Assembly: GCF_016801865.2 (NCBI RefSeq) | Contig: NC_068938.1 | Span: 68,307,457-68,371,456, forward strand | From: Culex pipiens pallens | Taxonomy: Eukaryota > Arthropoda > Insecta > Diptera > Culicidae | Direction of reading: 5' to 3' | DNA: 64,000 bases | Shown: positions 1 through 12,193 of the stretch, in pieces | How positions within the stretch are numbered: the stretch's first letter is position 1 | How the letters are laid out: every line of letters starts with the position of its first letter | The notes under the pieces: generated by a model | Database searches by the model: none | The model's input: only the letters and a program-made list of their open reading frames with translations | Told to the model about the DNA's origin: nothing | Made by a program: the position numbers and the translations under genes

Positions 1-1555
1 GTACGGTTGTTCAAAATTTAAAGAAAAACCTCCGAGGATTGTTGTTCGTCGTCGTCGGTTGTCGTTGTGTGGTTCTCCCAATTGGGAGAAGCCCCGTGGC
101 CACATTGCCGGTTTGGATCGCGACCCAACGAAGCATATTTTTCCCATCACACCTGCAGCGCTTCCTCCTTCCTTTATTTACCCAAACAATGAAGCTCGGT
201 TCGGCGGGGGGTTTGACACACACACAGCATCACAATGATGGTGGCAGTTGAATGAAATATGATTATTAAGAGTAATAATAATAACAAAACGGCAAACGAC
301 AACAAGTGCTCAATTGCGGAAAGTGGAGAACGGTGGGGGAGGAAATTTTCTTTTCACGTGAAATCAGCGATAAAAATCTCTAGTGACATTCATCTACTTG
401 CTGGGGTTGTTTGAGGTTATGCTCAGCGGTGGCTTAGCCGTCCGTCATCAGCACCACCCACAAAGCACTCCCAGAAAAGGAGGAGGGATGAAAATTCGCG
501 TTTGCCTCTTTTTTCCGGCACGAAGCACAGTGACTTTCCACGTGGATTGTTGGCATTGCTCTTGAACCGTTTTCTTCCGCCCCTGGACGACTTGTCGTTT
601 CGAAAAGAAGTTTAAATTAGGTCTTCATAATTAATTGATGTCGCTTCAATTGGACCTGTTCCACCCATCTCGTTACGGAATGCGAATATTTATGGCTTTC
701 CTGTTAGCGGAAGTTCGTTCAATTCACGATTCAACTAAGTTTTTTTTTTATGACGGAATGTTTCATGGTCACCAACCTCCACTCAAGTGAAAAATGACCA
801 TCTCACTAAATAAACAAATTGATTTTCACTTGTTGACTTTACCCTAATGTTGAGCAAACTTTAAGCGCAAACAAACAGTGTGCCCCTTCGCCGATTGATT
901 ATAAATTCAAAAATTGTTTGCCAAAAAACCCCTCAAAATTTATGCGCACAACGACACAATCCTCGTCGTCTTGAAAATCGATAAACCGGCAAGTTTTCCC
1001 CTTAAGCGAAAGTTGGACTTTTCCGGCAAATTCATCTTTCTTCTCATCCCGAACCACCAGATGTCACCTTTGGGTGGCGCACGAGATTGCAGCCGCAGCC
1101 GGTGTGTGTATGTGGGTGACTTTGGTGTGCAAAAAGCAATTAGGTTTTATTGAAAATCATTGGTTGTAGGAAAGAGTTTGACACATTTGCTAGCGAGGTA
1201 GTAATAAAAAGGGAACACGCAAAAAAAAGGCGGCCGAAACTTTCTGGTGACTTGGCGAAAGTTTTCTTTTTTCTTTTGGCAAATCGACGATGATTTTCGC
1301 CAACCACCCACACATTCTTGGTGGCCAGGGAAAGTTGTTCCAAAAGAGAAATAAAAACTTGTTTTGCAAGCAATTTTTGACTATCGTATCTTGTGACTGC
1401 TCTTAAAGCAGAAAACTAAAAATTTGATAAAATTATAATTGAGAACACTTACAAGAGAATTTTCACTTAGCACTTAGTTTATTTAATTGTGTTCAGAAGG
1501 TCATTTTAAGCCACTTTTGTTCTAAGAAAAACATTACTTCTAGCTTATTGTGGAG
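1..1555. other. Unassigned intronic/intergenic DNA
   Basis: The sequence is mixed in composition, with GC-richer patches around 60-220 and 430-600. Only ORFs of 80 codons or fewer occur, without recognisable domains or splice context. I see no repeat shared with the rest of the window. If the DIP gene extends through this end, this is intron. Confidence 0.5.
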
Positions 1556-1574
1556 TTCTTCATTCATTTTTAAT

Positions 1575-2385
1575 ATTTTCATATGCATTAGAGTGACAAG
1601 AAAAAATGAAAATTTTGGAAAATCGCAAGAGATACCCGCGGTATCCGAAAAGATCGGAAAATTTCACGAATGTTTCATGTTTTAACATTGAAAATCGGAC
1701 CATTAGTTGCTGAGATATCGACATTCGAAAAACTTCAATTTCCCTGTTTATTTTTTTTAAGCCGCTGTATCTCAGCAACCAGAGGTCCAATCGTCAATGT
1801 CTTTTAGACAATTTTATAGCAAATTTTTTAAACTCGATAAAAAAAATATTTTCAGAAATGGTCACTCATGGTCACTATTTTTAAAAATCGAAAAACTGCT
1901 AATATTTGGCTTAAATCAAACTTTCGGTGGCTTAATCTTGAAAACGGAGCCTTCAAATTTCATTTTTCATGATATTTCATTTTTTTTTCCAAAAATCACT
2001 ATGTTTTCAAAAATTCATAACTCGGCAGCAGATTTTTTTAACCATACTTCTCTATAGCTTAAAAGTTGCGGGGTTTTGTCCTCTAAAACATATAAAAAAA
2101 TTCGAAAATCAACAATACTTATTTTGGGAAAGTTAATTAAAAAATCGACAGTGTACCAATTTTTTTTCTCAAAAGTTCAAAACAATACCTACAACTTTGC
2201 CGAAGACACCAATCAGAAATCAATTGATCAGAAAATTCACTCATCACCGATTTTTGAACATAACCGATTTCCGAATATTCACGTACCATGATTGTATGGA
2301 CAGCAGCCAAAATTTTATGGGGACTTGTATGGGTGGACCAATGACACAAAATAGCTTTTTTGGCCCCCACAAAATTTGAGCCAAT
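1575..2385. repeat. Foldback-family copy (partial, right half)
   Basis: The segment shares several blocks with other copies in the window: the internal block with 'accattagttgctgagat' (about 1700), the 'attcataactcg' block (about 2015), and the reverse-complement terminal arm near 2190 with 'acaactttgccgaagacacc' followed by 'tgtatggacagcagcc'. The same blocks occur in the same order in the copies at 5370-6240, 19431-20620, 39680-41560 and 59726-61727. The left arm is missing. No coding capacity. Confidence 0.7.
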
Positions 2386-2444
2386 GCATTTATCATGTTT
2401 AGTTATTGTTTTGTAATGGAAGATTCAGGCCTATTCTAAAGATT

Positions 2445-2842
2445 TGATAATGATAATGATAATGATAATGATAATGATAATGATAATGATAATGATAATG
2501 ATAATGATAATGATAATGATAATGATAATGATAATGATAATGATAATGATAATGATAATGATAATGATAATGATAATGATAATGATAATGATAATGATAA
2601 TGATAATGATAATGATAATGATAATGATAATGATAATGATAATGATAATGATAATGATAATGATAATGATAATGATAATGATAATGATAATGATAATGAT
2701 AATGATAATGATAATGATAATGATAATGATAATGATAATGATAATGATAATGATAATGATAATGATAATGATAATGATAATGATAATGATCATGATAATG
2801 ATAATGATAATGATAATGATAATGATTATGATAATGATAATG
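2445..2842. repeat. Hexanucleotide array (GATAAT)n, about 66 copies
   Basis: A nearly perfect array of the 6 bp unit GATAAT runs for about 398 bp. Only a few substitutions are visible, for example GATCAT near 2788 and GATTAT near 2824. Because six is a multiple of three, several frames stay open and translate as MIMI..., HYHY... or poly-Ile. These are not genes. Low divergence suggests recent slippage or expansion. Confidence 0.95.
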
Positions 2843-3147
2843 AGGTGAAGGTGCCTGCAAACTCTGTCCCCCATAGATAACTGTGCACAAGTTAAGCTTA
2901 AACAACGAAATAAATAAAATCAAATAAACATAAGTCAAAAATCATTCTACTCCAATTCCTGTCGAATTATATTTCAAACATTTGAAAAATGTTTTATAAG
3001 TTCTTTAATTATTCCAACTGTCCAACTGTTATTGAAAAAAGATTTCAAAGATGTCTTAGAATATCTATGCATTTTTGTAAGAACAACTTTAGTAGTTTAA
3101 TTTGAAAAGTTTCGACTCATGCTTCAATTTTAGTTTAATTTGCAATA

Positions 3148-3270
3148 GGGGTCGTGCATAAACCACGTGGTCTCCTTAGGGGGGGGGAGGGGGTCCGAAA
3201 TCCGACCGAAAAAAACCATGAAAAGCCATGGGGGGGAGGGGGGGGGTCGACGGCTGACCACGTGGCCTTT
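3148..3270 (+). mobile_element. G-rich MITE copy with terminal GGGGTCGTGCATAAACCACG
   Basis: The left end reads GGGGTCGTGCATAAACCACG and continues to ACGTGG. The interior has long G runs (about 3180-3246), and the segment ends in a second GACCACGTGG. A copy in opposite orientation lies at 7134-7266. Short insect MITEs with a GGGGTCGT...CCACGTGG terminus and G-rich interior are familiar to me. The outer right terminus is decayed or absent. Confidence 0.6.
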
Positions 3271-5369
3271 AAAAAAAAACTTTTCTTAAAAAAAACAAAA
3301 AAATACGCGCTTTGAATTTATCTATATGCATACATTTTTTGTTACACTTCAAAGCCATACAATTATTGTGTTTAAAATTATTACTTATATTTCAATGTCA
3401 TAATATTTTCCAATTCAATATTGAATTATATATTTCGGCAGATTCATATCAATACTTTGAGCCTGTTATTGAATGTACACTTTTTAATACTTATGTAACT
3501 ACGTCTTGCAAAAGTTTAAAAGCTGTTAAAAAATAAAGTGACAGTATCCAAAGTTAATATACCCTAAAAAATGCGTACCAAAATGTAAACACAATTTCAT
3601 TTTTTTGTTGATGGTATCAAGTAGCTAAAAATGTGCTTGCAAATTTGCATTGAAAGTTGATGTAGTCTTCGATAGTTCTATTTTGGAACAACTTTAAAAA
3701 ATAAATATTGCTGACAATTTTATAAGATTTTCGTAACAAGGCAAAAAACTAAATATGTATTATAAATGAAGTGTCTAAAAATGATTCTCTGCAAAAAAAA
3801 AATTATTTTCAAAATCTCAGATCTTAGCTAATTACCGTAGCTGGTCCTATGAGTAATCGAAGAATCTTAATCGAAAGATTTCCTTTTGACGCTTAAAACA
3901 AACTCAAGATATCTTGTATCTCCTCTCTCATTCAATATTTTTTAGGTACAAAGAAACTAAAAACCCCAATTTCAGGATTATCGCGCAAAATTTCAGTTTC
4001 ACTACCTCATTTGCAAGTGAAACGTCTAACATTAAAAAATAACCAGTAACGAAAAAACGAACGATACATACTTTAAGATTCATCAAAAAATTTGATGAAT
4101 ATTTTGGTCTAAAATATATTCCTTATTTCATGGGCTACACAATTCGGATTGTTATATTACATAACATTTCATAAAATACACGTTTACTATCCATCGTCAA
4201 AGTTGCAGGTATTTTTTTTTTAGTTTTTTTTTTATGTTAATAGGGACCATCTCTTGAGCCAAAGAGAAACATGGGCAAACATTTTAGATTTTTAGAGAAA
4301 AAAAAAACGAGCTTCAAGCAAACATTGTTTTTGTTTCTCAATTAATTTAAAGATTGAAAAAATAGGGGCCAAAGGTGCCCTTTCCTGAAAATATTAGTTT
4401 TTTTAAGCTGAGAAAATATACTATACCCTCAACTTCATATTTGAGATAAAACCACTCAAATATATAGACACATTAAAATAATTTAAGTTTTAAAGAGTCA
4501 CTTAATTTTTAAATGCCGATATCAATTTGTGAAATAAATTTCAAAACAATAACGTTAAAGATCAACATAAATAAAACTCCTTAAAAAAGATGGAACGGTA
4601 TTTTCAACTCGCTGGTTCTCGGGCATAACTCAACCAACCGGGACATTTTTTTTGAGTGAATTATAAGGATGTCTAGATGATCCTTAAACTTTGCAGAACT
4701 CGATTTGATCAAATCTGTAATTTATGCGATCAAAAACGTCGTTCCAACTTTTGTTTGCTCTAGTAAAAAATCGCACGAAAATCCGCGGAGACAAGCCCGA
4801 AAACCTGTGAGTTGAAGTCACCGTTCCAACGTTTTAGGGAGGCTTTGGCATCCGTGTATATTGGACATGCGTTGGGCGTCCCAGTGTTAATAATTTCAAA
4901 GATATTGAAAAGATTGAAAAATTAACTTATTTAATATTTTTTGTATTTATTTTGAGGTAATATCTCAGCAACCAAAAGTTGGATCAAAAATCTTAAATCG
5001 TAGATAATTGCCTATTTAAACAACTGAAAAAAAATGTAAAATAAATTCCAAATTTTAGCTCTTAAAGTAAGAGTAACTGTATGTTTTTTGAAAACTTTTT
5101 CTTACTCTTGTCAATTCCATAGTTATAAGTAATAATTTTTCGATTGAATTACGATGTAAAACACAGCTGAAAGGAACACCAAAACTCTGTTATATACCTA
5201 AATGAACTCATTGTAACTTGGATTATTCACAAATAAAACCAAATTGAATTGAAAAAAAAAAAAAAAGTAAGAGTAAGACTTAAACAATTTGGATGTCCAT
5301 GACTAAAAGAATGATTTTTAGCGCGTTGTCTACAACTTTTCCAAAGACACGAAATCGATTTTCGAGTAA
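3271..5369. other. Unassigned AT-rich DNA
   Basis: AT-rich sequence with many short A and T runs and no ORF with recognisable features. A poly(A) run near 5250, following an AATTGAATTG context, could be an old retroelement tail, but no head was identified. Confidence 0.5.
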
Positions 5370-6240
5370 TTGTATACAAAATCGGTCTTTATTCTTAAAT
5401 TTTAATTTTTGATTTTTTTAATCCGTCTGATACCTTTTTTGGTGCCCAAGCCATTTTGCATCATTAGTTTGTCCATATAATTTCCATACAAATTTGGCAG
5501 CAATGAAAATTAAAAAATCTGTATCTTTTGAGGAAATTTTTGATCGATTTGGTGTCTTCGGCAAAGTTGTAGGTATGGATAAGGACTACACTGAAAAAAA
5601 AATGATAAATGGTAATTTACTTTGCTGATTTTTAATTTCACTTTTTGTCACTAAAACATGATTTGCAAAAAACACTATTTTTATTTTTTTTTTGAATTTT
5701 GCCAACTTTTCAGAAAATTTCAGAACGGGCAAAAAATCGTTGTTTGAGTTATGAATTTTTGAATCAATACTGATTAAAAAAAATCGAAATATTGACCGCA
5801 GCTTAATTTCAATTTTATTTTTCGATGTAAAATCGAATTTGCCATCTAAAAGTACATTAGTGAAATTTTCATAAAGTGCACCGTTTTCAAGTTATAGCTG
5901 TTTTTAGGTAACTTTTTTTAAAAATAGTTGCAGTTAATGATTTAAAAAAATTAGTGCCCATGTTTGCCCAATTTTGAAAAAAAAATATTTTTGAAATGCT
6001 GAGAAAATTCTTTGTTGCTTTGTTGCTGAGATATTGCCATGCAAAGATTTTGAAACAGAAAAATGGATGTTTACTACCCAAACAACCCATAATAATGATC
6101 TTATGTCGATATCTCAGCAACTAATGGTGCGATTTTCAATGTTTATAAATAAACGAATGTTTATAAATAAAACTTTCGTGAAATTTTCCGATCTTTTCGA
6201 AATCAATATTTAAAAAAAAAATAAGACTAACATTTCAAAA
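5370..6240. repeat. Foldback-family copy (partial, left half)
   Basis: The copy contains the left arm 'tttgtccatataatttccatacaaatttggcagc', then 'tttggtgtcttcggcaaag' and 'gttgtaggtatgg' near 5550-5580. The internal blocks follow: 'gagttatgaatttttgaatc' near 5745, and 'gatatctcagcaactaatgg' near 6108. The right arm is missing. No coding capacity. Confidence 0.7.
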
Positions 6241-7133
6241 GGTCGTAATATTGAATGTTTGTCCCTGTCTCTGATTCTTGTATGGAGAAAAAAATTAAAC
6301 AGCTCGACTTTTTTGGACACACTGAATCATTGGAATCAATCATGCTTAATTAAAAAGAAAAGTTGTTTTAGTTTGGATTTTTATGAATGTTTGGAATAAA
6401 ATAAATATTAACTAGGAGCTTTCATAACTAGATATTTTCCTTAAAATAAAATGAAAATATTTTTTTCCTGAAACAAAACTTTTCTATTTAATTAATTTCG
6501 ATTTTAAGAAAATATTTAAAAGCGCATTTATATTAAATCATGAATGCTGTTTATATATCAAAATAGCTTTAATTCTTAAAGCATATTTATTCTGGATGCA
6601 ATTAATTGCACTGCAATTCCACAATTTTGAATACATATGTTTTACTAAGTTGCTTGTTTTGTTGAGAGTATTTTTTACTTTCTGTACCATTTCAATAAAC
6701 TGTTATACTGTTATTATTTACCTTAAACTTTGAGATATCATACTTTTTTCACACTTTTAAGTGAATTTATGTTTTTTTTTATATATATTATTAAATTGGT
6801 TTTAATGGTGTTATAGCACCTACACAAATTAAAATGTTTTCTATTTGACCCAATGTCACCCCCTCTAAAGGGTGAGTTTGAGTTAATTTTAAAACGATTG
6901 GCATTTATGAACGGTGTGATTATATTAGCCATATTCTGGGAAAATGTTAGTAAATTCAGGAGCATTCCTCAACATTATTTATTTCGATATAATTTGAAAT
7001 GTTTTTATTGTGTTAAAATAACAACAGTAATATCGTTTTTTGACCAAAAGTCACCACCACTGACGGTACATCATTTGTGGGTAAACATTTTTGAAATCTA
7101 TACTTATTTTGTTTTTTTTTAAGATTTTTCACC

Positions 7134-7266
7134 TGGGAGGAAAAAGCCACGTGGTCATATAGGGGGGGGGGGGGGGGGGTTGGCGTGAAACCACGAAAAA
7201 CCATGAGGGGGGAGGGGGGGGTCAAAAATTCTCCAAAAAAAGGCCACGTGGTTTATGCACGACCCC
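7134..7266 (-). mobile_element. G-rich MITE copy, opposite orientation to 3148-3270
   Basis: The right end (7244-7266) is the exact 23 bp reverse complement of the start at 3148-3170. The interior has G runs at 7161-7178 and around 7205-7221, and the inner end reads GCCACGTGGTC. ATA lies outside both outer ends (3145-3147 and 7267-7269), which raises the alternative that both are ends of one 4.1 kb element. The interiors do not mirror each other beyond the termini, so two separate MITEs is my preferred reading. Confidence 0.6.
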
Positions 7267-7675
7267 ATACAGCGATTCCACGTTAAACCACCGAGATCCA
7301 CATCAAAATTGCTAAATTTGGCATAATAGTCAGTAAGGCTTGTAAACATATTTATAAAAGTTTTAGTCACCCCTCTCCCCCTTCCTCCACATTCAAAATC
7401 AGCATGAAAAATCGGGGGACAAAATATATTTATTCAATAATCTTCAAAATTTCAAAATAAAAAATTTATGTGAAATTTAAGTGCAATCAGATAACCTCAA
7501 TTTAAAATGCATTCCCCTGCGTCTACAATCATTTTAGCATGTTTGGCTTTATTCAAAAATCATTTGAATTTGTGAGAAAATCTTTTTTTTCACTAAGATT
7601 TTTGTTTTTGTCAAATCTTAAATTTTTTTTGTAAGCTTATGACCAAAAATAACAGAATGCCTTTAAATGCCTTTA

Positions 7676-8155
7676 AATACTAGTGCTCGGTAAACCTTGT
7701 TGGATAAATGGACGACTCGTGTTGAAAAAATCTTTTTTGCAATTCCGTCGTGAAACTACTTACTTTTCCTGTCATTCTTGAACGACGAAATAGCCTACTT
7801 TTCTGTACCAAAAATAACAGAATCGAATAGCAACACTTTTCAAAATAAATGCTTAAAAGTAACTCTTTTCAACATTTTTTTGATTTAAACGATTTATTGA
7901 CAAAATACATGAAAATTTGACTTAAAATTTCACTCCATGGGTGTTTTTCGGAATTGCAAAAAATGTTGTATGGGACTCGTTGCAAAACTTGATTTTTTCA
8001 GCACTCTTCGTATTTATCCAACTCGGTGAACCTCGTTGGATAAATGTACGACTCGTGCTGAAAAAATCCTCTTTTTGCAACTTGTTGCATAAACTACTAT
8101 TTTTTTTGCAAATTGTGGCATAAACTTCTATTTGAAACACTTTTTTCATTCAAAT
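7676..8155. repeat. Palindrome-rich repeat with 'ttggataaa...cgagt...gctgaaaaaatc' motifs
   Basis: Inverted motif pairs surround an 'aactcggtgaacctcgttgg' centre (8019-8038), with 'atttatccaac' on one side and 'gttggataaat' on the other. The outer motif is 'gactcgtgctgaaaaaatc'. The same set recurs at 34500-35590, so this is a dispersed non-coding family. Confidence 0.65.
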
Positions 8156-10417
8156 GTTGAGACTATGGCTTGCTATTTAAATTTTTGGATATTTTTTTTT
8201 TGCTAAAAGTTTTAAATAATTAGTTAAAAAATCTGGCAAATCTGGAATCATGAGCATTATCTAACCATTATTTCATGACGATATTTTTTCCACTTTTCCA
8301 TCAAATGGGACATTTTGAGCATTGAGAGATTTCATATCCAACGTTTCTCAACAAGTAAATAACATTCTAATTTTGATTCCAAATGCATTAAAACATGAAT
8401 ATAATGTATAGAACTAAACCCGTTCACTGATCTACGAAAGTGTACTCCAGCAAAACTATTGATCATAGTTAAGGAAACTGCACTCGAGCTCGCAGCTAAA
8501 GTAAGTTTAACTTTTTTATAAATATTTATGTCACCACGTCGCCAAAGTCACAAGAACCAAACATAAACAGGCAAAAAGCAGTAACGAAAAAAGTATCCTT
8601 AACCAACAGAACGTCTTCCAGCCAAAACAGAACCATAAATAAAACAAGATAATCACATTTATAACGCAAATAAATCGAGACCCTCTTCTCGGGCAAGTCT
8701 TTCGGGGTGGACAGTTCCCTCACCAGCATGTGGGGACACTTTTCGTTCGACGAGCAAATCGTCGGACCTAAACGATTGCTTTCCCCGCCCCAAGGCAGAC
8801 AGAAGTTTGCCGTTTGACCACTGGCTGTAAGGTGTGGGGACAATCTCGGAACAACTCTTGGCATTCTTTCGGAGCTGGAAGTGGAAGTCTAGGATCAAGG
8901 GATAAGCTGTTTTTCCGGTTTTGGTGGCCAGAGGGCGTGGAAGATGATTTTCCGGGGCTCCACTTTCTTAACTTTTGATTTATGGCTGGCGCTTCAGTAT
9001 CAATAAAGAAATGCTTAACATTTTTATAGGTCCAATTTATCAAGGTTATGAAGAGGCGATTCTTCTTGTTTTTGGGTGGTTGTTTGGGCTTGTTTTGAGG
9101 ATTGTTTATGTTTGGATAATATCTGAGGTTGTCATATATTTGGGCATCATGCATCAGAATAGGAAAAATCGATACGATTGTAATATGTTAACAAAAGTTC
9201 ATGCAGTTGATTGCAAAATGTTGTTTTTTTTTCTTTATCGATTTTTACTCACAATTGGTTAATAAAAACATTTTTTTTTCAATTGATATCAATCAAAAAA
9301 ACTAAAAAAAACATTTCTTAAAATCACTACTAATAAAGTGTTTGCCTAAAACCCAAAGTGACCCAACATCGTCAAGCTCCACAAAAGAACAAACTCCCAC
9401 CCTCAGGGCGCCGACCAGTTCAGAGAAAAAAGGGAGAAAAAGGCCATCCAAGTTCATAAATTATAATTTATGTTGAGAATATTCGCAAACAAAAGCGAAC
9501 CATTTGCCAGTGTCACTGCAGCGCAGCTGCTGGCCCCGTCAAGAAGATGCTGGCGGGTCAACAATTGTGCTGGGGAATGGTGGAAAATGAATCTTTCATT
9601 ACAGGAGGACTTTTCCAGGTTTTCCACCTTTTTTTGTCTGCGCTTTTCCAGCGTTTTGTTAAAGGTGGTCGCTTTTTGACTTTCGCTCTCAATCATGTTG
9701 GGGATCCTCGAACAAAAGACTCCACGTGGCCAAAACGGGAGATGGCCGGAGGTGGTTTGCTACACAGTGAAAAATAATTGTATAAATAATCACTTTATTT
9801 AAAGTCACAAATTTAAATGATTTTGGTTCTTCATTTTTTAACTTTAAATTTTCTTACTGTGCACCTTGTCTATATTGTGAGTGATTGTCGTGTCGGTTTT
9901 TGGCGGGGGCATGATTTTGCATACCTTTGTCATCATTATGGTGGCGATGGCCATCATTATCATCGAGGAGGGTGGCTGAAGGGGATTATCAACGCTTGCC
10001 TGGCTCTGCCAGGAGGGCTCTTTTCATGCTATTATGCTACCACGAAAAAAGGAAAATCATGGTTTGGGTTGTTTTTTTTTCTCTCGTCCAGATTCTGACC
10101 ACTGAGGTGAAACAAGACGAGCGTTTGGCAATTTGGGACAACGTTGTTGATGTAGGGTGAATTAATATAAAAAGTTGTTAATTAGGAAGCCACTTTCGTT
10201 GTCTATGTTTTGTTGTTGTTTTTTGTACTCTGTTGGTTTCACTTTCAGTGATGGGTGGAAGTTTGTGTTTTATAGGTCTGCAGATAATGATTTTATCACC
10301 TTTAATGGGTGCCATTGTTGATTACAGTTTAGACTTGCAGAAGAAGCCTAATTTTATTACTGTCGTTATTTTCCCATTAGAAATTGCTTCCGTGATTAAA
10401 AAAAAAACATGATTTCC
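8156..10417. other. Unassigned DNA with GC-richer patches
   Basis: Moderately GC-rich patches lie near 8670-8960, 9390-9770 and 9900-10030. None gives a recognisable protein or RNA. ORFs up to 128 codons overlap in several frames and have no familiar motif. These may be conserved intronic sequence, but that needs comparative data. Confidence 0.45.
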
Positions 10418-10430
10418 ATGTCCTAATGAT

Positions 10431-11050
10431 GCCGAGCTCCCGTGGCCTAGTGGTACGGGTTTCGCTTTGTAAGCGGAAGGTCGATGGCTTGAAACCCATC
10501 TGGCGAGGCAAAAGGGGTAGGTGGCGGTCGAGAGGGGAATTCGGCTGCTGCGGGAATTGACTTCGTCAAGTCCCAAACCTCCCCAAAACCCATCCCATCC
10601 AATCTCTCGGACGATCTGTTGGCGACTGAGTCTGAGCGTTGAAGAACTCTGTAGCAGTACACAGAGAAGAGCTTCAAATGCTACTTTCGACTCGGTCACA
10701 TGCTCTCAGGCAAAATTCGAGCTGAAGATTGGGCTATATGATCGGTAACGATCTCTAGATGGGTCAAAAATAAACGAGATTTCCCCTCAATCTCGCTCAT
10801 CTCCACGTCCTCGGATCGGTCTCTCGTGCTCGTGTGGCATGGCATTGGGGGATTGGTCTGGGGAATGAGAGGGGGCAACTGCTCGAATAATTCGTCAATA
10901 CTGTCTCGCTCAAACAATAGCGCTACGGAAGACGATCGTTCGGCAGGCTGTAAACAGCAGCAAAACAGAAAACCTGAGAACAGATCATACTACAATAGAT
11001 ACGCAAGTGTCGCAGTGGTCCGTGTCTGTTCACAGTAAAAAAAAAAAAAA
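10431..11050 (+). mobile_element. tRNA-Thr-derived SINE with 13 bp target-site duplication
   Basis: The 5' end is tRNA-like: an A-box region 'gtggcctagtggtacgg', an anticodon arm with loop TTTGTAA (anticodon TGT at 10468-10470) and a B-box-like 'ggcttgaaaccc' (10487-10498). A GC-richer body of over 500 bp follows, ending in an A-rich tail (11037-11050). The 13 bp ATGTCCTAATGAT lies immediately before (10418-10430) and after (11051-11063) the element, the hallmark of LINE-assisted insertion. At 620 bp it is long for a SINE. The perfect duplication suggests a fairly young insertion. It is not a functional tRNA gene. Confidence 0.88.
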
Positions 11051-11458
11051 ATGTCCTAATGATATTCTTAAGTTGATTTCCAATTGAGCAGTTCTCTCAG
11101 ATTTCGGTCATTCGATTTTTTTGTACACGCAAACGAGAAATCCGTGAGGGCGGCCCTCTCAATTTGAGCTGTGTGGGACAACGCTGAAATCGCGAGGAAA
11201 TCCCTCCCGAATAGAACGGTCTCGAAAATTCACGCACACCATCACAGGAAAATGTCGAAATGTTTCAATTTCATTGAGCAGGAACATAAACACTAGAAGG
11301 GCAGTTGTATCTCACACGCCAGTGCTGTGCACAAGTATGCGTGCTTAATTTGTATCTCCGATCAGCATAAATTCACTTAGCAGTGTGGTGCAGGAGTGAC
11401 ATGACTCAAACAGATTGAACAATTGACGAATTTACTGTTTTCTTTAATTGTTTTGACA

Positions 11459-12193
11459 AAATGTCAAAATGTCAAAATGTCAAAATGTCAAAATTTCAAA
11501 ATGTCAAAATGTCAAAATGTCAAAATGTCAAAATGTCAAAATGTCAAAATGTCAAAATGTCAAAATGTCAAAATGTCAAAATGTCAAAATGTCAAAATGT
11601 CAAAATGTCAAAATGTCAAAATGTCAAAATGTTAAAATGTCAAAATGTCAAAATGTCAAAATGTCAAAATGTCAAAATGTCAAAATGTCAAAATGTCAAA
11701 ATGTCAAAATGTCAAAATGTCAAAATGTCAAAATGTCAAAATGTCAAAATGTCAAAATGTCAAAATGTCAAAATGTCAAAATGTCTAAATGTCTAAATGT
11801 CTAAATGTCAAAATGTCAAAATGTCAAAATGTCAAAATGTCAAAATGTCAAAATGTCAAAATGTCAAAATGTCAAAATGTCAAAATGTCAAAATGTCAAA
11901 ATGTCAAAATGTCAAAATGTCAAAATGTCAAAATGTCAAAACGTCAAAATGTCAAAACGTCAAAATGTCAAAATGTCAAAATGTCAAAATGTCAAAATGT
12001 CAAAATGTCAAAATGTCAAAATGTCAAAATGTCAAAATGTCAAAATGTCAAAATGTCAAATTGTCAAAATGTCAAAATGTCAAAATGTCAAAATGTCAAA
12101 ATGTCAAAATGTCAAAATGTGAAATGTCAAAATGTCAAAATGTCAAAATGTCAAAATGTCAAAATGTCAAATTGTCAAATTGTCAAATTGCCA
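11459..12193. repeat. Octanucleotide satellite, block 1 (TGTCAAAA)n
   Basis: About 92 copies of an 8 bp unit TGTCAAAA, with rare variants (TGTTAAAA near 11630, TGTCTAAA at about 11781-11805, CGTCAAAA near 11941 and 11957). The end nearest the turn is richer in the TGTCAAAT variant. ORFs reading MSKCQNVK in all frames are by-products, because an 8 bp repeat has an 8-codon period without stops. Confidence 0.97.

Noticed and set aside
2399..2938. 179-codon His-Tyr repeat ORF and poly-Ile/MIMI ORFs
   Set aside because: Translations of the GATAAT hexamer array in different frames.
10431..10507. Functional tRNA-Thr(TGT) gene
   Set aside because: It forms the head of a longer retroelement bounded by a target-site duplication, with degenerate arms and no mature 3' end. 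The same reasoning applies to the tRNA-like parts at 32510, 32642, 19836, 60577 and 61010.
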